Assembly (NCBI GenBank): GCA_050246945.1
Contig: JBFWVC010000005.1
Coordinates: 124,001 to 188,000 of the forward strand
Length of the DNA: 64,000 bases
Direction of reading: 5' to 3'
Source: JAEUMD01 sp050246945
GTDB taxonomy: Bacteria > Pseudomonadota > Alphaproteobacteria > Rhizobiales > Hyphomicrobiaceae
The translations under genes were made by a program, and so were the position numbers. The first letter of the stretch is position 1. Every line of letters starts with the position of its first letter. The notes below the pieces were generated by a model that worked only from the letters and a program-made list of their open reading frames with translations, had not been told where the DNA came from and searched no databases. Positions 37,572-47,200 of the stretch are shown here, piece after piece.

Positions 37572-38888
37572 TCAGCTGGATATTCTCGGGCCCGGCTCAC
37601 GTGACTCCGAACTGCTGTTTTCTCGGGCCCGATGCACCTCGGCTTCCGCGCTCGCCGGAGGCCCCTCGGAGTCCCGGGAGCGGAACAACGCCAGCCGGAG
37701 GCTCTTGATCCCACGCTGCGTACGTGCCTGAACGCGCTGCACGGCGTACGTCCACATCGGGCTGAAGAGCAAGGACAGTACGATTACCGAAATCGCGAGT
37801 TTATAGCCGACAGGATCCAGAACCTGGTTGGCAAGCCCCACCGCCGCCAGAACGAATGCAAACTCGCCAATCTGGCCAAGAATAAGCCCGGCCTGGAACG
37901 CGGTCGTCGAAGGGAGGCCGACGAGCCGCAGCACGATGACGTTCACGGCCGATTTTCCGATCAGTGCCGCCAGCACGAACACCGCGACGAGGAGCGCGTT
38001 CGAGAAGATAAACCCGACATCGAGCATCAAACCGATGGTCACAAAGAACATGACCATCAGGACGCTCTGTATCGGTTCCATCGCCGCAATCGCCTCTGAC
38101 CGCAAGGTTGTGCGCCCCATGAACAGGCCGGCCACGAAGGCACCATAAGCCGCCGACATGCCCGCTATGCCCGAAAGCACCGCAGCCGCACAACACAACT
38201 GCAGGGCCACGAGGGTGACGATTTCCACCCGCCCAAGGATTCGTTCCTGGAATGGGAACCTAATCTTGCCGCGAGGTCCCAGCACGGCAATCATCAAGGC
38301 GAGCCCGCCGATGGCGATAGCCACCGTCACCAGTGTCGATATCTCCAGCGTAGCATCGGCCCGGAACGCGTTGGCCACGATCAGCATCGGAACGATGGCT
38401 ATATCTTGAGCAATCGCCGTTGCGATCACGATGCGCCCGAGGTGGCTGCGCGACTCTCCGAGATCATCGAGAACCTTCAGGACGACCGCGGTCGACGACG
38501 TCGACACGACGAACGCCAGCAGCAGCGCCTGTTCCACCCGCCAGCCCAGCACCGCACCGAACGCCATCATCGCCGCGAACGCTATGACGAGTGTGGCAAG
38601 AGTGAGCACGAGTGCGGGCTTCAAATCTGCTATGAACGACCGCAGACTCACTTCCATGGCAATCACGAACAGCAGGAAAAGCACGCCGAAGTGCGCGATG
38701 AGCGGCACCTCATCGATCTGCGGCAGGAAGCCGAAAACGGAAGGTCCTAGCACCACGCCGGCAAGGATGTAACCTACCAGTGGAGGCTGTCGAAAGGCCG
38801 TGAGAACGAGACCCGAAGCCACAGCGGTCAGTGCCAGAATGGCAATGGCCAAGAGGATCGGCATCTGATCGTCCACATCGGTCTCCAT
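37572..38888 (-). CDS. CPA2-family monovalent cation:proton antiporter
   Basis: About 438 residues with a dozen or so hydrophobic segments and no soluble TrkA-N domain, so a Kef/NhaS-type antiporter core only. Typical motifs are LTAFRQPPLVGYILAGVVLG near the start, a STSSTAVVLKVL segment in helix 4, and AQDIAIVPMLI, where the Asp is the ion-binding residue of CPA2 exchangers. GKSAVNVIVLR and GLILGQIGEFAFVLA follow. The C-terminus is a charged tail of about 50 residues. I chose the ATG at 38888; an ATG 24 bases downstream and a TTG at 38915 are alternatives. Its 3' end converges with the hybrid kinase gene. Confidence 0.88.
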   Translation of the reverse strand: METDVDDQMPILLAIAILALTAVASGLVLTAFRQPPLVGYILAGVVLGPSVFGFLPQIDEVPLIAHFGVLFLLFVIAMEVSLRSFIADLKPALVLTLATLVIAFAAMMAFGAVLGWRVEQALLLAFVVSTSSTAVVLKVLDDLGESRSHLGRIVIATAIAQDIAIVPMLIVANAFRADATLEISTLVTVAIAIGGLALMIAVLGPRGKIRFPFQERILGRVEIVTLVALQLCCAAAVLSGIAGMSAAYGAFVAGLFMGRTTLRSEAIAAMEPIQSVLMVMFFVTIGLMLDVGFIFSNALLVAVFVLAALIGKSAVNVIVLRLVGLPSTTAFQAGLILGQIGEFAFVLAAVGLANQVLDPVGYKLAISVIVLSLLFSPMWTYAVQRVQARTQRGIKSLRLALFRSRDSEGPPASAEAEVHRARENSSSESREPGPRISS

Positions 38889-39303
38889 GCTGTTGTCGGG
38901 AGGGGCCACCTTCAACGCTTAAGACTACCGCACGAACGAGTACGGAAGAAGATGCTGCCCGACCTTTTTCCGCAACAGATCGTCTTGATCTCCGACGCGG
39001 CGCCCGACGGCCAGTATCTCATAGTCCATTGCCAATCATCGGTATCGAAAGGCCGCTCTGGCAAGACCGCCGCCCATGCAGGGAACGTACACGAGGCATG
39101 CCACGTCCCTGCAGCCCCCTTTGTCCTTCCAAAGCGGACCGCACACAGTCGCTGTCACCCCCGACAAAACCGCCGCTCATACGGTGAGCATCACCCTGTT
39201 CCGTATACCTTCACGCACCACACCGCATGACGGCACGTCGGGCAGCTGGCGATGCTGCCCGTGCGCTCGCGCGTCTACCCAGTCCAGGACATTCCCGCTC
39301 GCA
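38889..39303. other. Intergenic with one hairpin
   Basis: No gene recognised. A perfect hairpin CGGGCAG (39239-39245) / CTGCCCG (39255-39261) lies 42 bases beyond the stop of the band-7 gene and may end its transcript; there is no T-run. Confidence 0.4.
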
Positions 39304-39864
39304 TCAGAAGCCGGTCCACAGTGCATACTGGCCCACCGCACCGTGCACATTCAGGGAAATCGGGCGCGTCGGTGCAAATTCGGTCAACTGCACCTGCAGG
39401 ATCTGCACGCCATATCCATTCATGGATTCGCCTGCCCGCTGCGTGAGCACCTCCTTGAACGAACTCCTGTCGGCCTGGATCTCTTCGAGTGTATATTTGT
39501 TGATCGTCTCGAAGATTGCACCCTGCGAACGCTCCATGACGTCCGAGGCAAGGTCGGCAACCTTCGCCAGGGCGGTAACCACGTCATCGATGTAGTAGGT
39601 GACGAGCGCACCGACGATCACCGTCCTGTGGTCCTTGGTCATCACGACCTTCGACTGGATCAGCTGCGTCTGCCTGACAACCGCAATCATCTTGAACTGG
39701 GTCGCCACCGGCCAATACCAGTGCAATCCCGGCCCCCATTTGCGCACGTTCCTCCCGTAGACGAAAGCAACGCCCTCGTGTGTTGCCGGCACGATCACCA
39801 GCCAGGGAAGCAGCTTCAGCAGTGTCTGGAAGATCTCGCCAATCCAACCGAATGCCCTATCCAC
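39304..39864 (-). CDS. Short SPFH/band-7 domain protein
   Basis: 186 residues. A hydrophobic hairpin (about 12-28, LLKLLPWLVIVPATHEG) anchors it, followed by one SPFH domain: GRNVRKWGPGLHWYWPVATQ, VVMTKDHRTVIVGALVTYYI and LTQRAGESMNGYGVQILQVQ. Prohibitin and flotillin relatives continue into a long coiled coil; this one stops right after the SPFH fold. The GTG at 39864 is chosen because GGAG lies seven bases before it; the frame is open further up. The gene is the last in a minus-strand series, 87 bases after the GH39-like gene, but its role there is unclear. Confidence 0.78.
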   Translation of the reverse strand: MDRAFGWIGEIFQTLLKLLPWLVIVPATHEGVAFVYGRNVRKWGPGLHWYWPVATQFKMIAVVRQTQLIQSKVVMTKDHRTVIVGALVTYYIDDVVTALAKVADLASDVMERSQGAIFETINKYTLEEIQADRSSFKEVLTQRAGESMNGYGVQILQVQLTEFAPTRPISLNVHGAVGQYALWTGF

Positions 39865-39951
39865 CGTTCTTCTCCATTCAATGCGATTGCCGTGTTCACC
39901 AGATCTTTGAGGCCGCGTGGACAACCCGTCAGAACACTTTCAAGCCTAGCG

Positions 39952-41346
39952 CTAGTCGATGACCGTTTTGGAACAATCCTCGCTGGCGATTGCAAGCCCA
40001 TAGCCATCTATGCGCACCACGCCGCTCCGTGTTGCACGCACGACGCGATCCTGCGTCCCGCCGTCGAGCCGTAACAGGTCCCGACAATTTTCCAGACCCG
40101 CCCCCAGCGCGGCAAGGTCGATATCGCGCACCTGCGGCAACGTATTGACGGCCACCACGCTCAGGCGTCCCTCTGCGTTCTTCGCAATGACCGCATCTAT
40201 GCCCGCCAATGCGGGGTCGCTATCGGGAAAGCGCACGAGATCGCCACGCCGGACATGCTGTGCAACAAGCTGCTTTGCCAGTGCCGCGGGCGTCGGGCTG
40301 CCGAGGTTGCTGATGAGGCCATAGGCATCATTCACGCCGTGCCAATGCTTCGAAGTTGCAGTCCATCGCATCTCCAGGTCGGCGCCGCCTCGCATCAGAT
40401 TGACGATAGCCGAAGCATAATAGGTCGCCCCGAAGACGTTGCGGTTGAGACCTGCGGTGAAGACATGCTCGTGATGCGCGATCGTATTGAGCTCACCGCA
40501 GAAATTCAGAATGTCGCGATCGGCAATGAGCCGCCCGACAGACCGCGCCCGCGCCTCATACTGAGGCGTTCGCGCCATCGTGAGCTTCTCGAAGACGTCC
40601 CCGTCCGGCGATTCGGGATCGTCGACAAGTTTCACGGTCACGTCACTGCATGGGGCGGCTGGTCGCCAATCGGCATACATATGCCAGTTGACGAAAGCCA
40701 GCAGGCGCTCATCGACGTCGCTCAAAAGACGCGCGATCCAGTCCAGCCAGTAGGCACGTTGCGTTCCGTCGATGGACGGACCGCCGATCAAAACGCGGCC
40801 GTCGCTCGTGTGAGGCCCCACCAGATCCATGATCGGTTCGGCTATGGCCCGGTAGATTGCGAGGTAGTGGTTATAGCTCAGATTGCCGCCCACATCGGGA
40901 TTGTTGGGCTCGTTCCAGACACACCAGTACCAATCCTTCACTTCATTGCCGCCCCACTGTTCGAGGCAGCTCCACACGACCTCGGTCGCGCGCGCAACGT
41001 ACCGTTCGATCCTTACAGGGTCGTCATGGGGAGGTGCGAACTTCGCAAAGGTGATCATGGGCTTCGCGCCGCATGCCAGGACGCCATCGATAACAGCGGA
41101 GAAGAAGTCCCAGTTCTTGAACGGATCGGGCACCGGCTTGTCGAACACGAAGAGCCTTACGATCTCCGTGTTCATCAGCCTCATCCGGCGATAGATCTCG
41201 CCGCGCCTCTCGCTGAAGGCAAAGCCCGGCCACCCGTCGATCTCGTTGAAGCCGTAGCGCAGGCGATTTCGGTGCCAGCCTGCCGGGGCTGGCTCCAGTG
41301 CCGTCAGTTTCTTGATGTCCTCCCCTTTGGCGAAGCCCGCCGACAT
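39952..41346 (-). CDS. GH39-like glycoside hydrolase-type TIM-barrel protein
   Basis: 464 residues, no signal peptide, so likely cytoplasmic. The barrel begins around residue 60 (TEIVRLFVFDKPVPDP). WYWCVWNEPNNPD holds a likely acid/base Glu, FVNWHMYADW follows, and FCGELNT is a candidate for the nucleophile position. These fit the clan-A fold seen in GH39 xylosidases and related proteins. The C-terminal 90 residues form a small beta domain. The gene lies 9 bases after a glycosyltransferase gene in a compact minus-strand operon, which suggests trimming or remodelling of the glycan made there. The substrate is not predictable. Confidence 0.75.
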   Translation of the reverse strand: MSAGFAKGEDIKKLTALEPAPAGWHRNRLRYGFNEIDGWPGFAFSERRGEIYRRMRLMNTEIVRLFVFDKPVPDPFKNWDFFSAVIDGVLACGAKPMITFAKFAPPHDDPVRIERYVARATEVVWSCLEQWGGNEVKDWYWCVWNEPNNPDVGGNLSYNHYLAIYRAIAEPIMDLVGPHTSDGRVLIGGPSIDGTQRAYWLDWIARLLSDVDERLLAFVNWHMYADWRPAAPCSDVTVKLVDDPESPDGDVFEKLTMARTPQYEARARSVGRLIADRDILNFCGELNTIAHHEHVFTAGLNRNVFGATYYASAIVNLMRGGADLEMRWTATSKHWHGVNDAYGLISNLGSPTPAALAKQLVAQHVRRGDLVRFPDSDPALAGIDAVIAKNAEGRLSVVAVNTLPQVRDIDLAALGAGLENCRDLLRLDGGTQDRVVRATRSGVVRIDGYGLAIASEDCSKTVID

Positions 41347-41355
41347 GGCACCAAT

Positions 41356-42408
41356 TTACTCCTCGATGTAGCCGATCAACTCGCGCAGGCGCGCTTCTGG
41401 ACTGTGACGGTCGCGGAAGTCCTTTCGGATGTCCATCACGATATCGGCGTAATGCTCTGGTCGCTCCAGCACGTCGAGGATCTTCTCGTGATCGTCCTGT
41501 CCGGTGAGCATCAGCTCGGTCGCACGCTCGCCGAAAATCTCAACGACGTAGTCACGATTGAGCAGGAAGAGCGGAATCGTTCCGGAAGCCGGTGTTTCGA
41601 AGGTGCGACAAGTCACGAAACCAAGCTGCTCGAATACTGGCCGGTAGACAACCGGGTTGAAAACACCCTTCTCGATTGTGCTTGCCACCTGGTCGAAGGG
41701 AACTGCGGGCAAGCCCTCGAACCGATTCTTCTTGAGGTACTCCCGATCGACGTAATGCTTGGTCTTCGCCTCGCCATGCTCCATCCAGTCGATGGTCTCT
41801 CCCCAGCCTTCGCCGACGAGTCCGACACGGCCCACTTTGTCGCGCACGCGTTCGATCGCTCTGAGAACCTTCACCATGCCGCGCCAGCGATGCTTTGTAT
41901 GGCCGACATAGATCATGTCGAACTCTTTCTTTTCCAGCTTGAGCGGTGCTTCCCATGCCGGGTCGTAAATATGGAACAGAAAGGGGCGAACGTTCTTGCG
42001 CCGTGGATGATAGCTCGGCTGGAAGATCTTGTCGGACAAGCTGTCGCAGAAGTCGATCCACTCCTCGCTCAATGCCATCGAGCGATGGTTGTAGTCCCCC
42101 ATGAACCAGATCGGCTCATTGTAGTGGCCGTCGCAATCGATGACGAGGCGACGGTTTCTCGGCACCGCATCGAGCAGACGGATCCAATCGACATTGTCCC
42201 CGAATTGCAGTGCCGTCGTCCATTCGACGACAAAGATCAGCGCATCGACGTCCGAAAGGTCCTTGGAGTAGTCGAGCGCGAAAGCCCACTCCGGCGGGCC
42301 GTAGACCAGAACCTCGTGCCCCATGGCCCTTGCCGCACGCGTGTAGCCACGCAGGTCGAGCATGCTGCCCGCGTTCTCGTAGCCCCAGTATACGATGACG
42401 ATTTTCAT
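41356..42408 (-). CDS. CgeB-type glycosyltransferase (paralogue 1)
   Basis: 350 residues, GT-B-like fold of the CgeB/Glycos_transf_1-like group. The N-terminal Rossmann half opens MKIVIVYWGYENAGSMLDLR. Characteristic segments are YHPRRKNVRPFLFHIYDP, MIYVGHTKHRWRGMVKVLRA, and RPVFEQLGFVTCRTFETPAS followed by TIPLFLL. The last block is the nucleotide-sugar-binding C-terminal motif of the family. Two further genes of the same type lie directly upstream, and the three share these blocks. Donor and acceptor are unknown. It is followed after 9 bases by the GH39-like gene. Confidence 0.8.
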   Translation of the reverse strand: MKIVIVYWGYENAGSMLDLRGYTRAARAMGHEVLVYGPPEWAFALDYSKDLSDVDALIFVVEWTTALQFGDNVDWIRLLDAVPRNRRLVIDCDGHYNEPIWFMGDYNHRSMALSEEWIDFCDSLSDKIFQPSYHPRRKNVRPFLFHIYDPAWEAPLKLEKKEFDMIYVGHTKHRWRGMVKVLRAIERVRDKVGRVGLVGEGWGETIDWMEHGEAKTKHYVDREYLKKNRFEGLPAVPFDQVASTIEKGVFNPVVYRPVFEQLGFVTCRTFETPASGTIPLFLLNRDYVVEIFGERATELMLTGQDDHEKILDVLERPEHYADIVMDIRKDFRDRHSPEARLRELIGYIEE

Positions 42409-42458
42409 GTGCGGCTATCCGGGATGAGGCTTGTCGACAGGCATTCCTGTATCGCGCT

Positions 42459-43520
42459 TCACACGCTCTCCAACGTTGCGAAAAGCTCGCGAGCACGTTC
42501 TTCATAGGAATGGTGCTTGCGCAGATGCGCGCGAACGTCCTCAACGATCTGACGGTACTTACCGGGATTGTCGAGCGCATCGACGAATTTCTCAGCCGCC
42601 CGGCCCGGCAGCGTCAGCTCCCGAGCGGCCGGGCCATAGACTTCCTCAGCATGATCCCCATCGAGCATCAGCAATGGAATCGTGTCGGCACAAAAGACCT
42701 CGAAATATTTCAAGGTCAGATGCTTCAGATGACGCAGCAGCGGACGCTGCGTGAGGATGTTGATCCGCGACGTGCTCATGGTCCTTATGACGTCGTTATA
42801 GTTGACCGCATCGGGTGTCTTGATGCGCAGCCGCTTGAACGCATACTGGTCAGACAGAAACGCGTCGCTCGGCCCGGCCGCCGGTCCTTCTTCCGGCGGA
42901 TGGTTCCACCAGAGACCTAGGAATCCTATCTCGCCCACGCGATCCCGGATGCGATGGAATGCCGGCAACAGTTCTTGTTCCACCTCACGCCAGCGCCACC
43001 AGTTGTGGCCGACGTGGAGGATATCCCAAGTCTTGGGAGGAGATGCGGCAGGATCGATCTGCAGCGTCGGATCATAACCGAACAAGGGGAGTGCGCCCGC
43101 CTTCGCGAAGCCCGACCTGTTCATCAGCGTGTGGACGACCTTGTCGCCAAGCGAATCCATGTATCGGAGCCAGTACTGGCGGTCGGCCTCGCTGGCATGA
43201 TTGAAATCGTAGCCGTCCAGCTGAATGAGGTCGTGGTACATGCCGTCGGTGTCGATGATCAGCCTTCGCGAGCGCGGGAAATGTTCCAGCATGATCGCCT
43301 GATGCAGCGGCTCGATCGTAAACAGGTCAGTCTCGAATAGATACACGACGCGGTCGAACTCCTCGATGTCCATCGAGAGCTTCAGCTCGGGTATGTACCA
43401 GATGGGGGCACCGAAGATTGCAACCGAATGTCCGAACTCCGGTGCCAGGCGCATGTAGTTCGCGACCGCATGCGTGCTCCCGGCATTGCCGCGCGTCTTC
43501 ATCACGAACAGTATGTTCAT
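42459..43520 (-). CDS. CgeB-type glycosyltransferase (paralogue 2)
   Basis: 353 residues, clearly related to its two neighbours. It starts MNILFVMKTRGNAGSTHAVA, and has DILHVGHNWWRWREVEQELL and RPLLRHLKHLTLKYFEVFCA followed by DTIPLLMLDGDHA. The segment equivalent to the PRR-containing block of the other two is diverged (DKVVHTLMNRSGFAK), so it may have a different acceptor. The gene lies 10 bases from the upstream paralogue and 50 from the downstream one, all on the minus strand, consistent with one transcript. Confidence 0.8.
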   Translation of the reverse strand: MNILFVMKTRGNAGSTHAVANYMRLAPEFGHSVAIFGAPIWYIPELKLSMDIEEFDRVVYLFETDLFTIEPLHQAIMLEHFPRSRRLIIDTDGMYHDLIQLDGYDFNHASEADRQYWLRYMDSLGDKVVHTLMNRSGFAKAGALPLFGYDPTLQIDPAASPPKTWDILHVGHNWWRWREVEQELLPAFHRIRDRVGEIGFLGLWWNHPPEEGPAAGPSDAFLSDQYAFKRLRIKTPDAVNYNDVIRTMSTSRINILTQRPLLRHLKHLTLKYFEVFCADTIPLLMLDGDHAEEVYGPAARELTLPGRAAEKFVDALDNPGKYRQIVEDVRAHLRKHHSYEERARELFATLESV

Positions 43521-43530
43521 GGCGCTACCT

Positions 43531-44649
43531 TCATGGCATTGCCACGGCCGGCAGCGCGGCGGACGTCGCCGCCGCCAGTTGCTTGAAGCGCTCCGGGAAC
43601 GAGTGGTGGCGAGCCAGATGTTCCCGCGTCTTGAGAACCGCGTCCCAGGCGGTTTCGGGGTCGTCGATCAAACTCTCCAGATGGCGGGCGATGCTGTCGC
43701 CGGGTACGAGCGTGAGCGCGGCGGAACCATAGATCGCTTCAACAAATGGCCTCGGCAGCAGCAACAGTGGGATGCTGTCCGCATAGAAAGTTTCGAACGT
43801 TCGGTTGGTAACAAGCCCCAGCTCACGGAAAAGCGGCCGATGCAAAACGGGCGCGAAACGGGCCTGCCCTAGAAGCGAAACGATCCGGTCGTAGCGAATA
43901 CCCATGCGGACTTCAACGCGCAGGTCCGCCAGCAGATCAGGATCGGTATCGACGCCGGCGATCCCCATTTGCACGGCCCAACCAGGTCGCTCGGACCAGT
44001 CCCAACCGGCAAGGCAAACCTGCCCCACTTTGTTTGCTACAGGCCGATAGCCCTCGAGAAAACGCAGCACTTCGGTCCAGCGCTGCCAATTACTTCCCAC
44101 GTAGCCGACGCCATAAGGCCTTCTCGAGGGGTCTGCGGATTTCCATGCGCGGGCAGCCTCGGCGGCAGAGGCATAAGGCCGCGCGACGGCTTCCGGATCG
44201 AAACCGTGGAAAAGGAATGAGCCGACGTCGCCACGCCGTGGATGCAATGTCGGCTGCAGGATCTTGTCGCCAAGCGCCTTGATCGCTTGGTGCCACTCCC
44301 AGCCAGGATGACCGTCGAACTTTTCCAGATGATTGAAATCGTGGTCGATGCGAACCGTGTCGTTGTAGCGCCCCCACAGGTCGAGAACGATGCGCTTTTC
44401 GCGCGGGATGCGGTCCATCATGCGGGCGATGCCTGGCATCGAGGGAATATCGCCCGGCACCTGGACCACGAACACGACGAGGTCTGCATCGTCCGTCTCA
44501 GTGGTTGTGCGCATATCCGGCAGCTCCGCATTGGCGCTGCCATAGACGGCGACGTCATGGCCGATCTTGCGTCCCCAGGCGAGGTATCGGTGGATTGTGG
44601 CCACGCTGCGTGTCCAGGGATCGACCGAGCCGACCAGTACGATTTTCAT
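43531..44649 (-). CDS. CgeB-type glycosyltransferase (paralogue 3)
   Basis: 372 residues. Opens MKIVLVGSVDPWTRSVATIH; contains DKILQPTLHPRRGDVGSFLF, VGYVGSNWQRWTEVLRFLEG, and RPLFRELGLVTNRTFETFYA followed by DSIPLLLLP. It is closest to paralogue 1 in the PRR-containing block. The start overlaps the stop of the upstream epimerase gene by four bases (ATGA), so the two are translationally coupled. This suggests that the epimerase helps make the sugar donor used by this set of transferases. Confidence 0.8.
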   Translation of the reverse strand: MKIVLVGSVDPWTRSVATIHRYLAWGRKIGHDVAVYGSANAELPDMRTTTETDDADLVVFVVQVPGDIPSMPGIARMMDRIPREKRIVLDLWGRYNDTVRIDHDFNHLEKFDGHPGWEWHQAIKALGDKILQPTLHPRRGDVGSFLFHGFDPEAVARPYASAAEAARAWKSADPSRRPYGVGYVGSNWQRWTEVLRFLEGYRPVANKVGQVCLAGWDWSERPGWAVQMGIAGVDTDPDLLADLRVEVRMGIRYDRIVSLLGQARFAPVLHRPLFRELGLVTNRTFETFYADSIPLLLLPRPFVEAIYGSAALTLVPGDSIARHLESLIDDPETAWDAVLKTREHLARHHSFPERFKQLAAATSAALPAVAMP

Positions 44650-45647
44650 GCCGTATTCCCCATCGATCCGGCAAAAGCAGAAGCTGTAGCCCTCGACGCG
44701 TCATCACCGCCAGCCCAGCGCATCGTCGCGGCGAGCCCGTCCTCGAAGCTTGTCTTGGGCTGCCAGCCGAAAGTGTCGCGCGCGTGACGGATGTCGGCCT
44801 GCACTTGACGCTGCTCGCCTGGACGGGTCGGGGCGTTGCGCACGTCATAGGTATCGCGCGACAAACCATGAGCAGCCAGCACCTTGTTGGCCAGCTCGTT
44901 GATCGACAGCGGCCGGCCGCTGCCGAGATTGAAGATTTTACCTTTGGTTGCGTCCTGATTGTTCAGGGTTCCCATCCAGGCGTCGATGATGTCACCAATG
45001 AAAACAAAATCGCGCGTTTGCTCGCCATCCCCGAAGATCGTGATGGGCTCGCCGCGTTGCAGCCTGCCGAGAAAAATCCCAAGCACGCCCTGGTAGGGAT
45101 TGTCCCACGCCTGTCCTGGACCGTAGACGCTGAACATGCGCAGCGATGTGACGAGGAGCGGCAGATCGAGATCCGGCCGCTCAGCCGTTGCATGGACGAA
45201 GCGCTCGGCGGCGAATTTCGTGATGCCGTAATAGGAATCAGGTCGGCACGGCTCGCTCTCGGGCGTAGGCACCACGGACGTGTCTCCGTAGGCCGTCATG
45301 GAACTCGCGTAGACGAGACGCGGGATGCGGTGCGCAATGCACATCTGGACGACGTTGACCGTACCCTCGACATTGGTTCGCAGATCCGCGACCGGATTGT
45401 CGAACGCCCTGATGATAGAGACCTGCCCGGCCAGATGGCACACCGCGTCGTGGCCCTCGGCAAACACCCCTTCGAGATCCTGCGGCCGCGTGACGTCGCC
45501 GAAACAGAACCGGGCCCCTTGGGGAATTCGCTCCCGGCTGGAGTTGGACTCGTTGTCGATGATGGTGACGACGTGGCCGTCTGCAAGAAGTCGACGGCAA
45601 AGATGGGTGCCGATGAAGCCGGCCCCTCCGGTAACGATGATTTTCAA
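44646..45647 (-). CDS. NAD-dependent sugar-nucleotide epimerase/dehydratase
   Basis: 333 residues of the extended short-chain dehydrogenase group. NAD-binding GGAGFIG is at about 7-13, then FGDVTRP, HLAGQVSI, catalytic Ser in YASSMTAYG and the YYGITK catalytic Tyr/Lys. Then come RMFSVYGPGQ, a FGDGEQTRDFVFIGD substrate loop and APTRPGEQRQVQADI. The overall pattern is that of GalE/WbpP-like UDP-sugar 4-epimerases. I start at TTG 45647 because GGGGAG lies nine bases before it and the protein then begins directly at the first strand; the frame is open for 30 more codons. It heads the minus-strand glycan operon and overlaps the next gene. Confidence 0.85.
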   Translation of the reverse strand: MKIIVTGGAGFIGTHLCRRLLADGHVVTIIDNESNSSRERIPQGARFCFGDVTRPQDLEGVFAEGHDAVCHLAGQVSIIRAFDNPVADLRTNVEGTVNVVQMCIAHRIPRLVYASSMTAYGDTSVVPTPESEPCRPDSYYGITKFAAERFVHATAERPDLDLPLLVTSLRMFSVYGPGQAWDNPYQGVLGIFLGRLQRGEPITIFGDGEQTRDFVFIGDIIDAWMGTLNNQDATKGKIFNLGSGRPLSINELANKVLAAHGLSRDTYDVRNAPTRPGEQRQVQADIRHARDTFGWQPKTSFEDGLAATMRWAGGDDASRATASAFAGSMGNTA

Positions 45648-45981
45648 ACCTTGCAGCTCCCCAACGCAAACAGGTTCGCCGACGCGCTGACTAGGTCGCC
45701 GACCGGCTGGCTTGCCCGCCCCATGTTGCCCCAACACCCCACCTTCCCGGTGCGATGTGAAATTCCACCGGGTGCCAAATTTGACCGACTATCACGTGTG
45801 TTCTACCGAGACCGCAAGCAGAAATTTTTTGTCGCATTTCAATTTTTCGCCTTGGCCGAGAACGATTTTTGTTGTCCGCTTCGAACTTCGGGGTGGACCC
45901 TCACGCTATCGCTGCGCTCAATCGAAGCCTTGGGCCGTGTGCCACCAAGCGAACGGCCGAAAGTAATGACAGGAGCGCAGC
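45648..45981. other. Divergent promoter region of the glycan locus
   Basis: Separates the two oppositely transcribed epimerase genes. There is no gene within it. It is comparatively A/T-rich around 45760-45860, fitting promoters in both directions, but I cannot assign -35/-10 boxes with confidence. Confidence 0.4.
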
Positions 45982-47016
45982 ATGCGCACTAAGAATGTTC
46001 TGATCACTGGAGGAGCCGGTTTCGTCGGCTGCAATGCCGCTCGCTACTTCAGTGGTCGCAACTGGCAGGTTACGGTACTCGATAACCTTTCGCGAACGGG
46101 CACTGAACAAAATCTCGAATGGCTGCGGGACGGCACGTCGTTCGACTTCGAGCGCGCCGACGTCTGCGACAAGGCTGCGATAGACCGCATCCTGACGGCC
46201 AGACGCTATGATGCGGTCATACACCTGGCTGCGCAGGTGGCGGTGACGACATCCGTTATCGATCCCCGCGCCGACTTCATGGCCAATGCGCTCGGCACGT
46301 TCAACGTGCTTGATGGCGTGCGCAGGCTCTGCCCAGAGGCGGTCGTGATTTTCGCTTCCACGAACAAGGTCTATGGCAAGATCGCGTCAGCGGAGACGCG
46401 GCTCACCGGACAGCGCTACGGCTACACTGACCGCCCTTTTGGCATTGCGGAAAGCGAGCATCTGGACTTCCTCTCCCCGTACGGCTGTTCGAAGGGAGCC
46501 GCGGATCAATACACCCTCGATTTCGCACGCATATACGGAATTCCCGCGACGTCGTTCCGACAATCGTGCATTTACGGCACGCATCAGTTCGGCGTCGAAG
46601 ACCAGGGCTGGGTCGCATGGTTCACGATCGCGGCGCGTCTGGGACGCAACATCACGATTTTCGGCGACGGCAAACAGGTTCGCGACGTCCTCCACGTGGA
46701 AGACCTCTTGCGCGCCTACGAGATGGCGATCCATTCGCCCGACCGCATTGCCGGTCAGGCATTCAACGTGGGCGGCGGCCCTAGCCATGTCTTGTCCCTG
46801 CTCGAACTTATCTCCATGCTGGAACGGCGCCTCGGCAAGAAGATCCCGCTCAAGTGGCAGGACTGGCGGCCGGGCGATCAGCGCGCCTATGTCAGTGACA
46901 TTCGAAAGCTCGAACGTGAATTGGGTTGGCAGCCTGAGATCGCGGTGAACCAGGGGGTATCTCAACTCATCGAATGGGTCGACGAGGTCAAGGACGTGTT
47001 CACCGAAATGGTTTGA
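45982..47016 (+). CDS. CDP-paratose 2-epimerase-like sugar-nucleotide epimerase
   Basis: 344 residues of the extended SDR family. NAD-binding GGAGFVG is followed by LDNLSRTGTEQNLEWL, HLAAQVAVTTS, an ASTNKVYG catalytic-Ser motif, SPYGCSKGAADQY with catalytic Tyr/Lys, and a FGDGKQVRDVLHVEDL loop. The STNKVYG motif and the long insertion before YGCSK are typical of tyvelose/CDP-paratose epimerases rather than GalE. No CDP-sugar synthesis genes are in the window, so the actual substrate may differ. GACAGGAG lies upstream of ATG 45982. It is transcribed away from the glycosyltransferase operon but belongs to the same locus. Confidence 0.85.
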   Translation: MRTKNVLITGGAGFVGCNAARYFSGRNWQVTVLDNLSRTGTEQNLEWLRDGTSFDFERADVCDKAAIDRILTARRYDAVIHLAAQVAVTTSVIDPRADFMANALGTFNVLDGVRRLCPEAVVIFASTNKVYGKIASAETRLTGQRYGYTDRPFGIAESEHLDFLSPYGCSKGAADQYTLDFARIYGIPATSFRQSCIYGTHQFGVEDQGWVAWFTIAARLGRNITIFGDGKQVRDVLHVEDLLRAYEMAIHSPDRIAGQAFNVGGGPSHVLSLLELISMLERRLGKKIPLKWQDWRPGDQRAYVSDIRKLERELGWQPEIAVNQGVSQLIEWVDEVKDVFTEMV

Positions 47017-47200
47017 ACCCGCTGCACTCCTGCCGTCCTCGGGCACTCATGCATGTTCGGGGGAGACCGCCAGACCCCGACATTCAGAGTTGGAGCCACT
47101 CTGCCTGTCCCGCGAAAAAAGCGGTCCAAAAACGCGTTCGAGGAATTGGAACAGGCCAAAACCGAATCCCGACCGCATCTCGGGTTCCGACCGCCTCCGT

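Noticed and set aside
40255..42507. 750-codon plus-strand frame
   Set aside because: Covers the GH39-like and glycosyltransferase genes on the opposite strand, which have clear motifs and ribosome-binding sites; the plus-strand translation has none.
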